From HLUCCA09 sp038745585 (GTDB lineage: Bacteria > Pseudomonadota > Alphaproteobacteria > Rhodobacterales > Rhodobacteraceae): a stretch of DNA of 64,000 bases. Below the pieces are notes generated by a model. It was not told the origin of the DNA. It was given only the letters and a program-made list of their open reading frames with translations, and searched no databases. Position 1 is the first letter of the stretch, and every line of letters starts with the position of its first letter. This document shows, piece after piece, positions 45,544 through 53,071 of this stretch. A program made the translations under genes and the position numbers. The stretch lies in the NCBI GenBank assembly GCA_038745585.1, contig JBCDLH010000001.1, forward strand, positions 434,001 through 498,000. Reading direction: 5' to 3'.

Positions 45544-46551
45544 TCAGGTCCCCGTTGCCCGCGGTTCCCGCCCGCCCGCCATTGGGCCGGCACCGGCCGC
45601 GGCGCGGTTGCTCATAAAGACAGGCGCAGCGGCGGGCTCCTTCTTGCCCGAGCCAAAGAGGCCTTGGGCGTAATCGGCAAGCTTGCTGCCATCGAGGAGG
45701 CGCGTCGTCGTCTTCGATTTGTCGCGCGGCATCGCCATAACCGGGTCGAGCCGCATCTCGTCGGTGTGGTTCACCTTGATCACGGAAAACGAGATATTGT
45801 CCTGGTCGGGCTCGTGCAGAGCTTCCAGCGCGGTCAGCAGCGTCGCCGCGATTTCCGAGGCGCTGCGCTTGCGGTTGCGGTGGATCAGGCGCTCGATCTC
45901 GGGCTCGTCGAGAAACTGGAGCCCATCGCTCGACACCACGACAATATCCCCCGTTTCAAGCTGAAACGGCGTGTCCGGGCAATCGACGCGGGCGACCGTG
46001 TCTCCCAGAATCGCCGATGTCAGACAGTTACGATCCGGGTGGTCCTTTGCCGCGGCGGCGTCGAGCATGCCGGCCTTGACCATCATGTCGATCTGCGGGG
46101 CCATCGAGTGATCCTCGTTGAGCTGCATAAGCTTGCCCCGCCGCATCATGTAAAGCGGCGAATCCCCGATCGACGTCCAGAACATCTGCGGCCCACGCAT
46201 CACGAGCGAGATCAGCGTTGCGCCCATCCCGGCGCGTTCGGGCTGTGCTTTGACGTGGTCGCGCACCGATGCGTTGGCCTTTGCCGCGGCCGAGGTCAGC
46301 CGCGCGGGGATGCTCCTGGCCTCGTCGATAAAGGTCGTCGATTGGCGCTTGAGCATGCCGTAAACTTCGGTGACGACGATCTTGCTCGCCACATCGCCCG
46401 CCGCATGCCCGCCCATGCCATCGGCGAGGACGACAAGGCCGATATCTTCGCCAACCGGGAAATCGGTGACGAGCGCGTCTTCCTGATAATCGCGGCGGCC
46501 CTGACTGAGGGCCGAGGCCACTTCAAAACGCGGGTTAAGACGACGGCGCAT
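45544..46551 (-). CDS. PP2C family Ser/Thr phosphatase
   Basis: A 335-residue Mg/Mn-dependent phosphatase with every metal motif: RRDYQEDAL (near 17-25), LADGMGGHAAGD (DGMGGH), SIGDSPLYMM, SSDGLQFL and the final DQDNISF. It probably dephosphorylates targets of the kinase encoded two genes upstream. A roughly 75-residue C-terminal extension (from about 255) is basic and Gly/Ala-rich. The GGGAGGA RBS lies 5 bases before the ATG. The gene overlaps the FHA gene end by 17 bases. Confidence 0.95.
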   Translation of the reverse strand: MRRRLNPRFEVASALSQGRRDYQEDALVTDFPVGEDIGLVVLADGMGGHAAGDVASKIVVTEVYGMLKRQSTTFIDEARSIPARLTSAAAKANASVRDHVKAQPERAGMGATLISLVMRGPQMFWTSIGDSPLYMMRRGKLMQLNEDHSMAPQIDMMVKAGMLDAAAAKDHPDRNCLTSAILGDTVARVDCPDTPFQLETGDIVVVSSDGLQFLDEPEIERLIHRNRKRSASEIAATLLTALEALHEPDQDNISFSVIKVNHTDEMRLDPVMAMPRDKSKTTTRLLDGSKLADYAQGLFGSGKKEPAAAPVFMSNRAAAGAGPMAGGREPRATGT

Positions 46552-47440
46552 ACGATCCTCCCTCTGAAACACTGTCTGCTTGCCAGACGAACTCTTCTCC
46601 GCAGAGCGCAACGAAACGCAGCTTGGTCTCTGCTATGCCGATGGTTGCCCCCGAGGCGAGGTCGGTCTCGCCATTGACGGGCACGCCGCCAAGCGTCAGC
46701 TCCGCCCTGGCGGGCGCGAGGCGAAACGTGCCCGCGGCTGCGTCGTGGATAACTTTGGCGGTCTCCTCGCCCGCGCCAATCTCCGTCGTGCCGGAGACGA
46801 GCGTAGTGACGGTGCCGCGGGACGCGCCCGTGATCGTGACCACCCAGCCCACAGGCAGCGTCGGATCGAAAGGTGGCGGGCTGGCCGCCTCGGGCGCCGC
46901 GATCTCTGGCGCAAAGATGTCGAGCGCATCCTCGGCCGACGTGTCGAAACCGATCATGCGCGTCTTGTTGCGCCGCTTGCCGCTCGCGGCGGTCTCGGCC
47001 GCAGCGGCCGCCGGAGCCAGAGCCGGCGCCGGAGCGGATGCTGGCGCCGGAGCAGAAGCTGGCGCAACCGGAGGTGCGTTGGCTGGCGTCGGGGCCAGGG
47101 GCGGCACATCGGGCATGGCCGCTGGCGGAGTGGCATCGTCCTCATCGAAGAGCCCGACGCCGCCGGGCTGGGCAGACTCGAACCCAATCATGCGGGTCTT
47201 GTTGCGCCGTGCGCGCGCGCCGGCAGCACCCGTCTGGCGGCCGCCCGCTTCGCCTTCGGAAAGATCCCAGATGTTGGTCGCGTCGCCGTCCGGTTCGATC
47301 TTGTCGGTCAGGTCGTTGATCATCTCCGCCGCGGCGGCAGACTTCTGTGCCTCCTGACCGGTGCTGGCAGGCCTGACCTTTTCCGGCGCAGGCGCTTTGG
47401 CGCCAGACCGACTCCGAAAGAGATTGGAAAAGAACCCCAT
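46535..47440 (-). CDS. FHA-like protein with two RRNKTRMIGF motifs
   Basis: A 301-residue protein. The N-terminus MGFFSNLFRSRSG is amphipathic; an identical ten-residue motif RRNKTRMIGF occurs twice (78-87 and 156-165), each followed by an acidic stretch and separated by a Pro/Ala linker. The C-terminal 100 residues (about 193-290) follow an FHA fold, with VGWVVTITGASRGT, VNGETDLASGATIGIAETKLRFVALCGEEFVW. The phosphothreonine-binding residues of FHA are missing (IGAG instead of GR, no SxxH), so binding would be phosphate-independent. Lying between kinase and phosphatase genes, it is the most likely scaffold or kinase substrate. Confidence 0.82.
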   Translation of the reverse strand: MGFFSNLFRSRSGAKAPAPEKVRPASTGQEAQKSAAAAEMINDLTDKIEPDGDATNIWDLSEGEAGGRQTGAAGARARRNKTRMIGFESAQPGGVGLFDEDDATPPAAMPDVPPLAPTPANAPPVAPASAPAPASAPAPALAPAAAAAETAASGKRRNKTRMIGFDTSAEDALDIFAPEIAAPEAASPPPFDPTLPVGWVVTITGASRGTVTTLVSGTTEIGAGEETAKVIHDAAAGTFRLAPARAELTLGGVPVNGETDLASGATIGIAETKLRFVALCGEEFVWQADSVSEGGSYAPSS

Positions 47441-47503
47441 CGCTTTGCTCCGTTTCCTCTATCCACTGGCCGCCTCGTGCCCCGTCTCGGGGTGCCGCGG
47501 TCT

Positions 47504-50248
47504 CTAATTTCCGGCTATGTCCGCACCGTAGTCGAACCCGCTGACCCACATTTGGCCATTGCGTTGCACGGCAAATGAATGGCTGGTGGCGCCCTCGGCC
47601 GTCGCCGCTTGAAGGGCGTCGGCAAGGCTTGTCTGCCCGTCGATCATCAGATCCGTGCCGAGATGCGCCACCAGGTGATCGCCCGGCTGAAGGTCGGTCT
47701 GGCTGTCGCCCGGCAAGCTGACGAGGAGCGTCTTCCAGACGTCGCCGTCAAATCGGGTCTCGAACACCATCCCGTTCATCAGCTGTGTCTTTTGAATGAT
47801 GGGCAGGACGATCACCTGCTCCTGCTCGCGGCCCGTTGAAGGGTCGCGTACGCCAAAGGCCACGGGGATTTCGGTTTGGCCGGACAATGACACGATCTCG
47901 CGCAAGATCGGCTCGATCTCGGTCAGCGCGTTGATCTCTACCCCGTTGACGGACACGACCGGCACGCCGCTGTCGAGCTCGAAGGGCAAGTCGACCGACC
48001 ACAGAGACTGCACGAGCGAATTGGATTGGTTGCTTGCCGGGCCAACCGCCGCCGCTCTCCCTTGGGCGGGTGCGGCTGCCAATGTCGGCGCGGGGAGGTC
48101 CTCCGTGCCCCGCTCAGTGGTCGGGCTTGCGGCCAGAGCCGGCGCGTCTTCAGGCTCGGGCGCGCCAAGGTCGACCTCCTGTCCAACGATGGCCTCGCGC
48201 GTGTCAGCGCCGGGCGCCTCCTCGGCCGTTTCTGCCCGGGGCAGAGCTTGCGGTGCGGCCGCGAGCCGGGCTGTTCGCGCCGCCTCTGACGGCGGTAAGG
48301 CGGCCGAGACGATGCCCGCCGCCGGGCGGCTCAACGTCTGCTCGACGAAAACGCTTGTCCGGGCGGCGGAGACGGGCGCGCGCAATTCATCGGCGACCGG
48401 CGCGGCCTCGGCGGGAGCAATCGTGCCAAATGAGGCGCTCGCGATCGGCCCCGGTACGGCGTCGAACACGCTCTCGGCCAGCGTGGCATCGGCCGCGGTC
48501 GCCACTTCGTCCGCGGTTTCGGGCGCGACGGGCGCGCGCGCTGTCACCGGCGCCTGGGGCCGTCCTTCGATGGATGCGGCCGCTTGGTCGGCGGGCCGCG
48601 CGGCGAGCACCGCCGTCACCGACGCCGCATCCACGGGTGCCCCTGACGCATCGGCAAAGTCGGCGGCCTCTGCGGCGCTGGCGCTCGAGAGCTCGACATT
48701 GGGCTCAGCGCGCGTTGCCGGCTCGGCGCCGACGGTGCCCGGCGTCTCCGGGCGCGGAAGCGGGCGGACCGCTGCAAGGTCCTCAGCGGCCAGTGGTGCG
48801 TCCGCGGCGTTGGCCGTGAGCGCGGTCTCGTCCGCGCGCAAGGGCGGCGTGTCTTCAACCGGGGCGCTCACGCTCCGCGTCGGTGCGACCGGCGCATCAA
48901 GCGGGTCGGAGGCGGTTTCGGCGCCGGTTTGCAATGCTGTCGCGGTTTCGGTCAGCACTTGCGTGTCTGCCGCGGGCGGCGGCGTCAGCGGCGCAATGCG
49001 CTCGGCGACCTCCGGTGAGGGTTCGCTTGCCGGCAGCGGCGCCGCAAAGGACGGCGTCACGTCCGCGGTGGTAACCTCTGCGTCCGGCGGCGTAGACCCC
49101 TCGGCCGGCGCAAGCGTGCTCGCCTGATCGGTGCCGGGAACAAAACGCGCGAGGTCGAACTGCGTCGCAACGATCCCGGCAACGACTGCGATCGCAGCAG
49201 CAGAGCCGAGAAGCAGCCCGACGCTCGAATTCCTCTTCCGTCCGGGGGCCCGCGCCATTGGCGTTTCTATCCGCGAGGTCGGGCGCACGGTCCGCGTCAC
49301 GGCCCGCGAAACGACGTTGCGCCGCCGGTCGAGGAAATCGAGCCAGTCTTCGGCTGATTGCAACCGATCTTTCGGCATCAGCGCCATTGCATGGTCGATC
49401 GAGCGCAGGACGTTGCGGTCATAGCCCTTCGCACGGCCGACCAGCGAGACATAGGGATCGTCCCCCTGTCCTGCGACGGCGCCAAGCCGCGTCTGGCTGT
49501 CGGGCGGCAGCTCTCGCGTGATGACGTGATAGAGCGTAGCGCCCAGGGCGTAGAGATCGCTCGACGCAGTCTGCTCGGCCCCGGAGATGTAGAATTCCTG
49601 CGGTGAGTAGCCGTCCTTCACCACGCGTAGGGCCGAAAGGACGCGGCTTTGTTTCGACGCCTGCTCTCGGGCGGCGCCAAAGTCGATCAGGATCGGGTTG
49701 CCATCGGGCTGGATCAGAATGTTGTCGGGCGAGATATCGCGGTGCAGCATACCCTCGGCATGGACGAATTTGATCGCGTCGAGGATCTGCCGCAAGATCG
49801 TTGTCACTTCCGCTGGATCGCCTTCCCACGCGCTGTCTTCGAGCATGTCGAGAAGGTCACGTCCTTCGATGAAGTCGAGCGACATGTAAGCGGTGTTGTT
49901 CTCTTCAAAGACTTGGTGCACGCCGACGATGTTGGGGTGAACGAGCTTGGCCAGGCTCCGCGCCTCCTCGACGAAGAGTCGGACGATCGACGTCAATTCG
50001 TCGTGGTGCGAGCGCGAGCGCGCCTGCACCTCGGTCTTCACACGGCGACAGAACGCGGCCGGGAAGCACTCCTTGATAACGATGTTCCGGTCGAGACTGT
50101 TTTTGGCGAGGTAGGTGATCCCGAACCCGCCCGCGCTCAGAAAGCGCGTAATCGTGTACTGCCCCTGCAAGAGTTTCGTGCCGGGCGGCAGCTCGTCGGC
50201 GAAATTCTCGCCCTCATTCTCAACCACGGAGAGGTGTGCTGCTGTCAT
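47504..50248 (-). CDS. Transmembrane Ser/Thr protein kinase with periplasmic PDZ-like region
   Basis: A 914-residue Hanks-type kinase. Kinase domain (about 30-310): G-loop FLSAGGFGITY, Lys59 in VIKE, Glu95, catalytic HRDISPDN (169-176) and DFG (189-191); all catalytic residues are present. A single membrane span (about 342-362) follows a basic segment. Then comes a 360-residue Ala/Pro/Glu-rich, probably extended periplasmic linker, and a C-terminal region (about 745-910) that reads like two PDZ-type units (VPVVSVNGVEINALTEIEPI; LQPGDHLVAHLGTDLMIDG). It is the first gene of the kinase-FHA-PP2C-GTPase series and the only obvious protein here that links cytoplasm and periplasm. Confidence 0.93.
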   Translation of the reverse strand: MTAAHLSVVENEGENFADELPPGTKLLQGQYTITRFLSAGGFGITYLAKNSLDRNIVIKECFPAAFCRRVKTEVQARSRSHHDELTSIVRLFVEEARSLAKLVHPNIVGVHQVFEENNTAYMSLDFIEGRDLLDMLEDSAWEGDPAEVTTILRQILDAIKFVHAEGMLHRDISPDNILIQPDGNPILIDFGAAREQASKQSRVLSALRVVKDGYSPQEFYISGAEQTASSDLYALGATLYHVITRELPPDSQTRLGAVAGQGDDPYVSLVGRAKGYDRNVLRSIDHAMALMPKDRLQSAEDWLDFLDRRRNVVSRAVTRTVRPTSRIETPMARAPGRKRNSSVGLLLGSAAAIAVVAGIVATQFDLARFVPGTDQASTLAPAEGSTPPDAEVTTADVTPSFAAPLPASEPSPEVAERIAPLTPPPAADTQVLTETATALQTGAETASDPLDAPVAPTRSVSAPVEDTPPLRADETALTANAADAPLAAEDLAAVRPLPRPETPGTVGAEPATRAEPNVELSSASAAEAADFADASGAPVDAASVTAVLAARPADQAAASIEGRPQAPVTARAPVAPETADEVATAADATLAESVFDAVPGPIASASFGTIAPAEAAPVADELRAPVSAARTSVFVEQTLSRPAAGIVSAALPPSEAARTARLAAAPQALPRAETAEEAPGADTREAIVGQEVDLGAPEPEDAPALAASPTTERGTEDLPAPTLAAAPAQGRAAAVGPASNQSNSLVQSLWSVDLPFELDSGVPVVSVNGVEINALTEIEPILREIVSLSGQTEIPVAFGVRDPSTGREQEQVIVLPIIQKTQLMNGMVFETRFDGDVWKTLLVSLPGDSQTDLQPGDHLVAHLGTDLMIDGQTSLADALQAATAEGATSHSFAVQRNGQMWVSGFDYGADIAGN

Positions 50249-50755
50249 CGGTCAACCGTTCGAAATCTGACATCAATCGGGGCCTCTGCCCCAGGAGTGT
50301 TCACGCGTGGCAACCGACTTCTTCTTCAAACTTGTTTAAAAAATGTCCGATCCCAGCGCATTTCATGGAAGTTGCGCGTCAGGGGGGGGTGGGTGGTGGA
50401 AAAAATGCGCGAGTTCAACAAGTTGCCAGGGCTTCGCTCCAACGGGCGGCCTCGGCCGAGCGGTTCGGCGCGGTCGACGGAGGATCAACGGCGTCGTCTG
50501 CAGCGCGCCCATTTCCGCAGCATTGTCGACCGCATGCGGGCAAAGGGAAAGTCTTGCCCTTTGCTGATTCCCTGCTGCACGGGCCTGTCGCAGGGGATGT
50601 GCGGCTCGAAGCCGCGCTGGGCGCGCATCTCAAAGGCGAAACATCAGCCATTTGTGTGGCTTGTGGGCCAGCGAGGGCGCGCGCGACCGGCGGTGTCCGG
50701 TTTTGGATCGCCGTCACTCGGCGCGAGATTTATCCACCAAACGCCTGAAGCTTAG
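50249..50755 (-). other. Intergenic region between the kinase gene and the puc promoter
   Basis: No convincing gene on either strand; the open frames have no plausible start context or protein character. It should hold the kinase promoter (minus). Visible structures are a small hairpin GGGGC/GCCCC at 50279-50292 just upstream of the kinase start and a run of eight G at 50382-50389. Confidence 0.6.
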
Positions 50756-50773
50756 TGTAAATGACTCTTGACA
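50756..50773 (+). promoter_or_regulatory. PpsR/CrtJ-type palindrome 1
   Basis: The sequence is TGT-N12-ACA (TGTA...TTGACA), the operator of the aerobic photosynthesis repressor PpsR/CrtJ. It ends in TTGACA, which also serves as the likely -35 of the puc promoter. Confidence 0.8.
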
Positions 50774-50795
50774 GTTGAAATTGTCAGAAAATATT
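50768..50795 (+). promoter_or_regulatory. pucBAC promoter
   Basis: TTGACA at 50768-50773 and AATATT at 50790-50795 are separated by 16 bases. Both elements fall inside the two PpsR palindromes, so repressor binding would block polymerase. The resulting leader is about 225 bases. Confidence 0.55.
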
Positions 50796-50799
50796 GACA
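50782..50799 (+). promoter_or_regulatory. PpsR/CrtJ-type palindrome 2
   Basis: TGTC-N10-GACA, an exact match to the strict consensus. It starts 8 bases after the end of palindrome 1, the tandem spacing known for cooperative PpsR binding in Rhodobacter promoters. Confidence 0.85.
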
Positions 50800-50864
50800 T
50801 ACTGGCGAAACCGGGCGGTCCATTCGGTAGGGCCGTTCGTGAAGCCGGGGCACGGAATGGCTCA

Positions 50865-50938
50865 TCGCGAAAGGCCGCGCTCCGCTTCGGACTGCAACCA
50901 AAGCGTTTCGCGAAGACCGAGTGCCAGCTCTCGCGAAA
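50865..50938 (+). repeat. Triple TCGCGAAA repeat in the puc leader
   Basis: TCGCGAAA occurs at 50865-50872 and 50931-50938, with the complement TTTCGCGA at 50906-50913 between them. The middle copy can pair with either flank, so two mutually exclusive leader hairpins are possible. Confidence 0.5.
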
Positions 50939-51026
50939 TTCTGTGTCGGCCCAAGGGCTTGCACGCATTTCGCCGCTTGCCGTTGGCGTGGGTGAGAGCG
51001 GAAGCGCTCAACGTAGGAGATCGGAT

Positions 51027-51182
51027 ATGTCCGATGACCCAGATAAAGTCTGGCCAACTGGCCTCACGCTCGGGGAGGCTGAGGAGGTCCACAGCTACCT
51101 GATCGACGGCACCCGCGTTTTTGGCGCAATTGCGCTTCTTGCGCATTTGCTCGTCGCCGTGTCGACACCATGGCTCGGCTGA
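51027..51182 (+). CDS. pucB: Light-harvesting complex 2 beta subunit
   Basis: A 51-residue antenna polypeptide. After the polar start (MSDDPDKVWPTGLTLGEAEEV) comes one membrane span (about 30-47) and the conserved TPWLG end. His40 in LLAHLL is the ligand of the long-wavelength bacteriochlorophyll; His22 and Arg30 correspond to residues near the 800-nm pigment. A GGAGA RBS is 7 bases before the ATG. It is the first gene of the puc operon and lies 10 bp before pucA. Confidence 0.97.
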   Translation: MSDDPDKVWPTGLTLGEAEEVHSYLIDGTRVFGAIALLAHLLVAVSTPWLG

Positions 51183-51192
51183 GGAGGACACC

Positions 51193-51540
51193 ATGAATAA
51201 CGCAAAGATGTGGCTCGTCGTGCCGCCCGCTGTGGGTGTGCCGATTTTTCTGGGCGCGGTCGCGGTCGGATCCTTCTCCGTCCATGTCGCCGTCTTGAGC
51301 AACACGTCCTGGGTGTCGGACTTCCTGTCGGGACAACCGCTCGGCTCGGGTGACGAGATGGCTGCGGCCAAGATCAACGCAGAGGCTGCGACGGCGCATG
51401 CCTCCTATGCCGCGCCGCTCGAAAGCGGAGCCCAGGAGATCACCGTGATCCTCCCGGACGGGACGACGGCCAAAGCCATCCTGCAGACAGACGCAGTCAT
51501 GGCCTCGGCCGCGGCGCCGCCACACCTACCGGCGCATTAG
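51193..51540 (+). CDS. pucA: Light-harvesting complex 2 alpha subunit, C-terminally extended
   Basis: A 115-residue protein whose first 50 residues are a standard LH2 alpha chain: MNNAKMWLVVPPAVGVP, one membrane span, His31 (bacteriochlorophyll ligand) in VHVAVL and Trp40. Positions 44-45 are Phe-Leu, where B800-850 complexes have Tyr-Tyr or Tyr-Trp. Another 60-odd residues follow, periplasmic and Ala/Glu-rich with EITVILPDGTTAKAIL; typical alpha chains end near 54-60. A long C-terminal extension is known for Rhodobacter sphaeroides Puc2A. GGAGG lies 6 bases before the ATG. Confidence 0.96.
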   Translation: MNNAKMWLVVPPAVGVPIFLGAVAVGSFSVHVAVLSNTSWVSDFLSGQPLGSGDEMAAAKINAEAATAHASYAAPLESGAQEITVILPDGTTAKAILQTDAVMASAAAPPHLPAH

Positions 51541-51565
51541 GCGGGCGCAAGCCCACGCCAATAGC

Positions 51566-51590
51566 GACCGCCCTTCAGCTTTGGGCGGTC
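51566..51590 (+). terminator. Intercistronic hairpin between pucA and pucC
   Basis: An 8-bp stem GACCGCCC/GGGCGGTC with a 9-base loop, 26 bases after the pucA stop and 38 before pucC. There is no T tract. In Rhodobacter puc operons a hairpin at this place leaves abundant pucBA mRNA and little pucC mRNA. Confidence 0.6.
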
Positions 51591-51628
51591 TGCCACCCCT
51601 TTCGTTGACGATCCTTCGGGTGCGGCCC

Positions 51629-53071
51629 ATGACGTTCGACTTTCGCTCCTTTGCCCTGCAGAAGCTTGCCGGGATCGCGCCGCGTTACCTTCCCTTTGCC
51701 GACGTTGCGACTGCGGACGTCTCGCTTGCGCGGCTGCTCCGGCTCTCGCTCTTTCAAGTGACGGTTGGCATGGCGCTCGTCTTGCTGGTTGGGACGCTCA
51801 ACCGCGTGATGATCGTCGAGCTCGCGGTACCGGCCACGCTTGTGGCGGGTATGCTCGCCTTGCCGCTCCTCTTCGCGCCGTTCCGTGCCTTGATCGGGTT
51901 TCGGTCCGATGCACATGTCTCCGCCCTCGGCTGGCGCCGCGTGCCCTTTATTTGGAAGGGCACAATGTATCAATTCGGCGGCTTCGCGATCATGCCCTTC
52001 GCATTGCTCGTGCTCTCTGGCTATGGCGAGGCGGTCGACGCACCGCGCTGGATCGGTCTCTCCTCGGCGGCGCTGGCGTTTCTCCTTGTCGGCGCTGGCC
52101 TTCACATGGTGCAGACAGCGGGGCTCGCGCTTGCCGCCGATCTCGTCCGCGACGAGGATCACCCCAAGGTCGTCGGGCTGATGTATGTCATGCTGCTCCT
52201 TGGAATGGTCGCGGCTGCGCTCATTTATGGCGCACTTTTGGAGAATTACTCGCCCGGTCGCCTGATCCAGGTGATCCAAGGGAGCGCCGTGCTCACCGTA
52301 GCCATCAACCTCTTCGCCCTTTGGAAGCAGGAGGCACGGGATCGGCAGCGCGCGGCCAAGATGGCGCGCGCCCCGCGCGCCTCCTTTAGGGCCGCGTTTT
52401 CCGCTCTCCTCAGCACGGACGGGACAGTGCGCCTCCTCGCCGTGATCGCGCTTGGGACATTCGGCTTTGGCATGGCCGATGTCTTGCTGGAGCCCTATGG
52501 CGGGCAGGCGCTCGGCTTTTCCGTCGCGCAGACGACGAAGCTGACGGCGCTCCTTGCCGCGGGCACGCTGCTGGGCTTTGCCCTTGCCGCCCGGCGCTTG
52601 GGTTCGGGCGGGGTACCGGCAAAGCTTGCCCTTGTTGGCGCCGCTGTTGGCATTCCGGGGTTTCTCGCCATCATCGCGTCCGCCACGTTCGTCGGTGCCC
52701 CGCTCTTTCTCGCCGGCACGCTGACCACCGGGCTGGGCGCCGGCCTTTTCGGCCACGCGACACTGACGGCCGCGATCCGTGTCGCGCCCAAAGGGCAGGT
52801 CGGGCTCTATCTCGGGACATGGGGGGCGGTGCAGGCGACCTCGGCCGGGATCGGCATCGCCGTGGCCGGGATCGTCCGCGATATCTTGGTCGTCTATGGC
52901 CTAGCAGGCGCGGATGCGTTGCACCGGCCCTACATCGCTGTCTTTACGATTGAGATCGTCTTCCTTGCTCTGGCCGTTTTGGCGGCCATACCGCTCGTCG
53001 GTCCCAAGGGCCGGCGGCATGCCGAGCCCTTACCGGCAAAGGCCCATACCAACTCTGTGGAGGTCCCATGA
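51629..53071 (+). CDS. pucC: PucC-type MFS protein, LH2 assembly factor
   Basis: A 480-residue membrane protein of the bacteriochlorophyll delivery/LhaA-PucC branch of the major facilitator superfamily, with about 12 spans. The N-terminus RSFALQKLAGIAPRYLPFADV, GTLNRVMIVEL, ALGWRRVPFIWKGTMYQFGGFAIMPFALLVLSG, GLHMVQTAGLALAADL and the late LYLGTWGAVQATSAGIGI are all PucC signatures. It is needed for stable LH2 formation in Rhodobacter. The start chosen is the ATG at MTFDFRSF. The stop overlaps the repeat-protein start (ATGA), coupling their translation. Confidence 0.96.
   Translation: MTFDFRSFALQKLAGIAPRYLPFADVATADVSLARLLRLSLFQVTVGMALVLLVGTLNRVMIVELAVPATLVAGMLALPLLFAPFRALIGFRSDAHVSALGWRRVPFIWKGTMYQFGGFAIMPFALLVLSGYGEAVDAPRWIGLSSAALAFLLVGAGLHMVQTAGLALAADLVRDEDHPKVVGLMYVMLLLGMVAAALIYGALLENYSPGRLIQVIQGSAVLTVAINLFALWKQEARDRQRAAKMARAPRASFRAAFSALLSTDGTVRLLAVIALGTFGFGMADVLLEPYGGQALGFSVAQTTKLTALLAAGTLLGFALAARRLGSGGVPAKLALVGAAVGIPGFLAIIASATFVGAPLFLAGTLTTGLGAGLFGHATLTAAIRVAPKGQVGLYLGTWGAVQATSAGIGIAVAGIVRDILVVYGLAGADALHRPYIAVFTIEIVFLALAVLAAIPLVGPKGRRHAEPLPAKAHTNSVEVP

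Noticed and set aside
47796..49127. 443-codon Ser/Ala/Gly-rich frame antisense to the kinase linker
   Set aside because: A by-product of the repetitive GC-rich linker codons; no start context and no recognisable domain.
40384..50248. Type VI secretion-associated kinase/phosphatase/FHA module
   Set aside because: Kinase, PP2C and FHA genes often accompany type VI secretion, but no tss structural gene is present in the window and dynamins and PilJ proteins are not part of it.
50236..50748. 170-codon frame between the kinase gene and the puc promoter
   Set aside because: No ribosome-binding site, starts within the kinase gene's 5' end, and composition is not protein-like.
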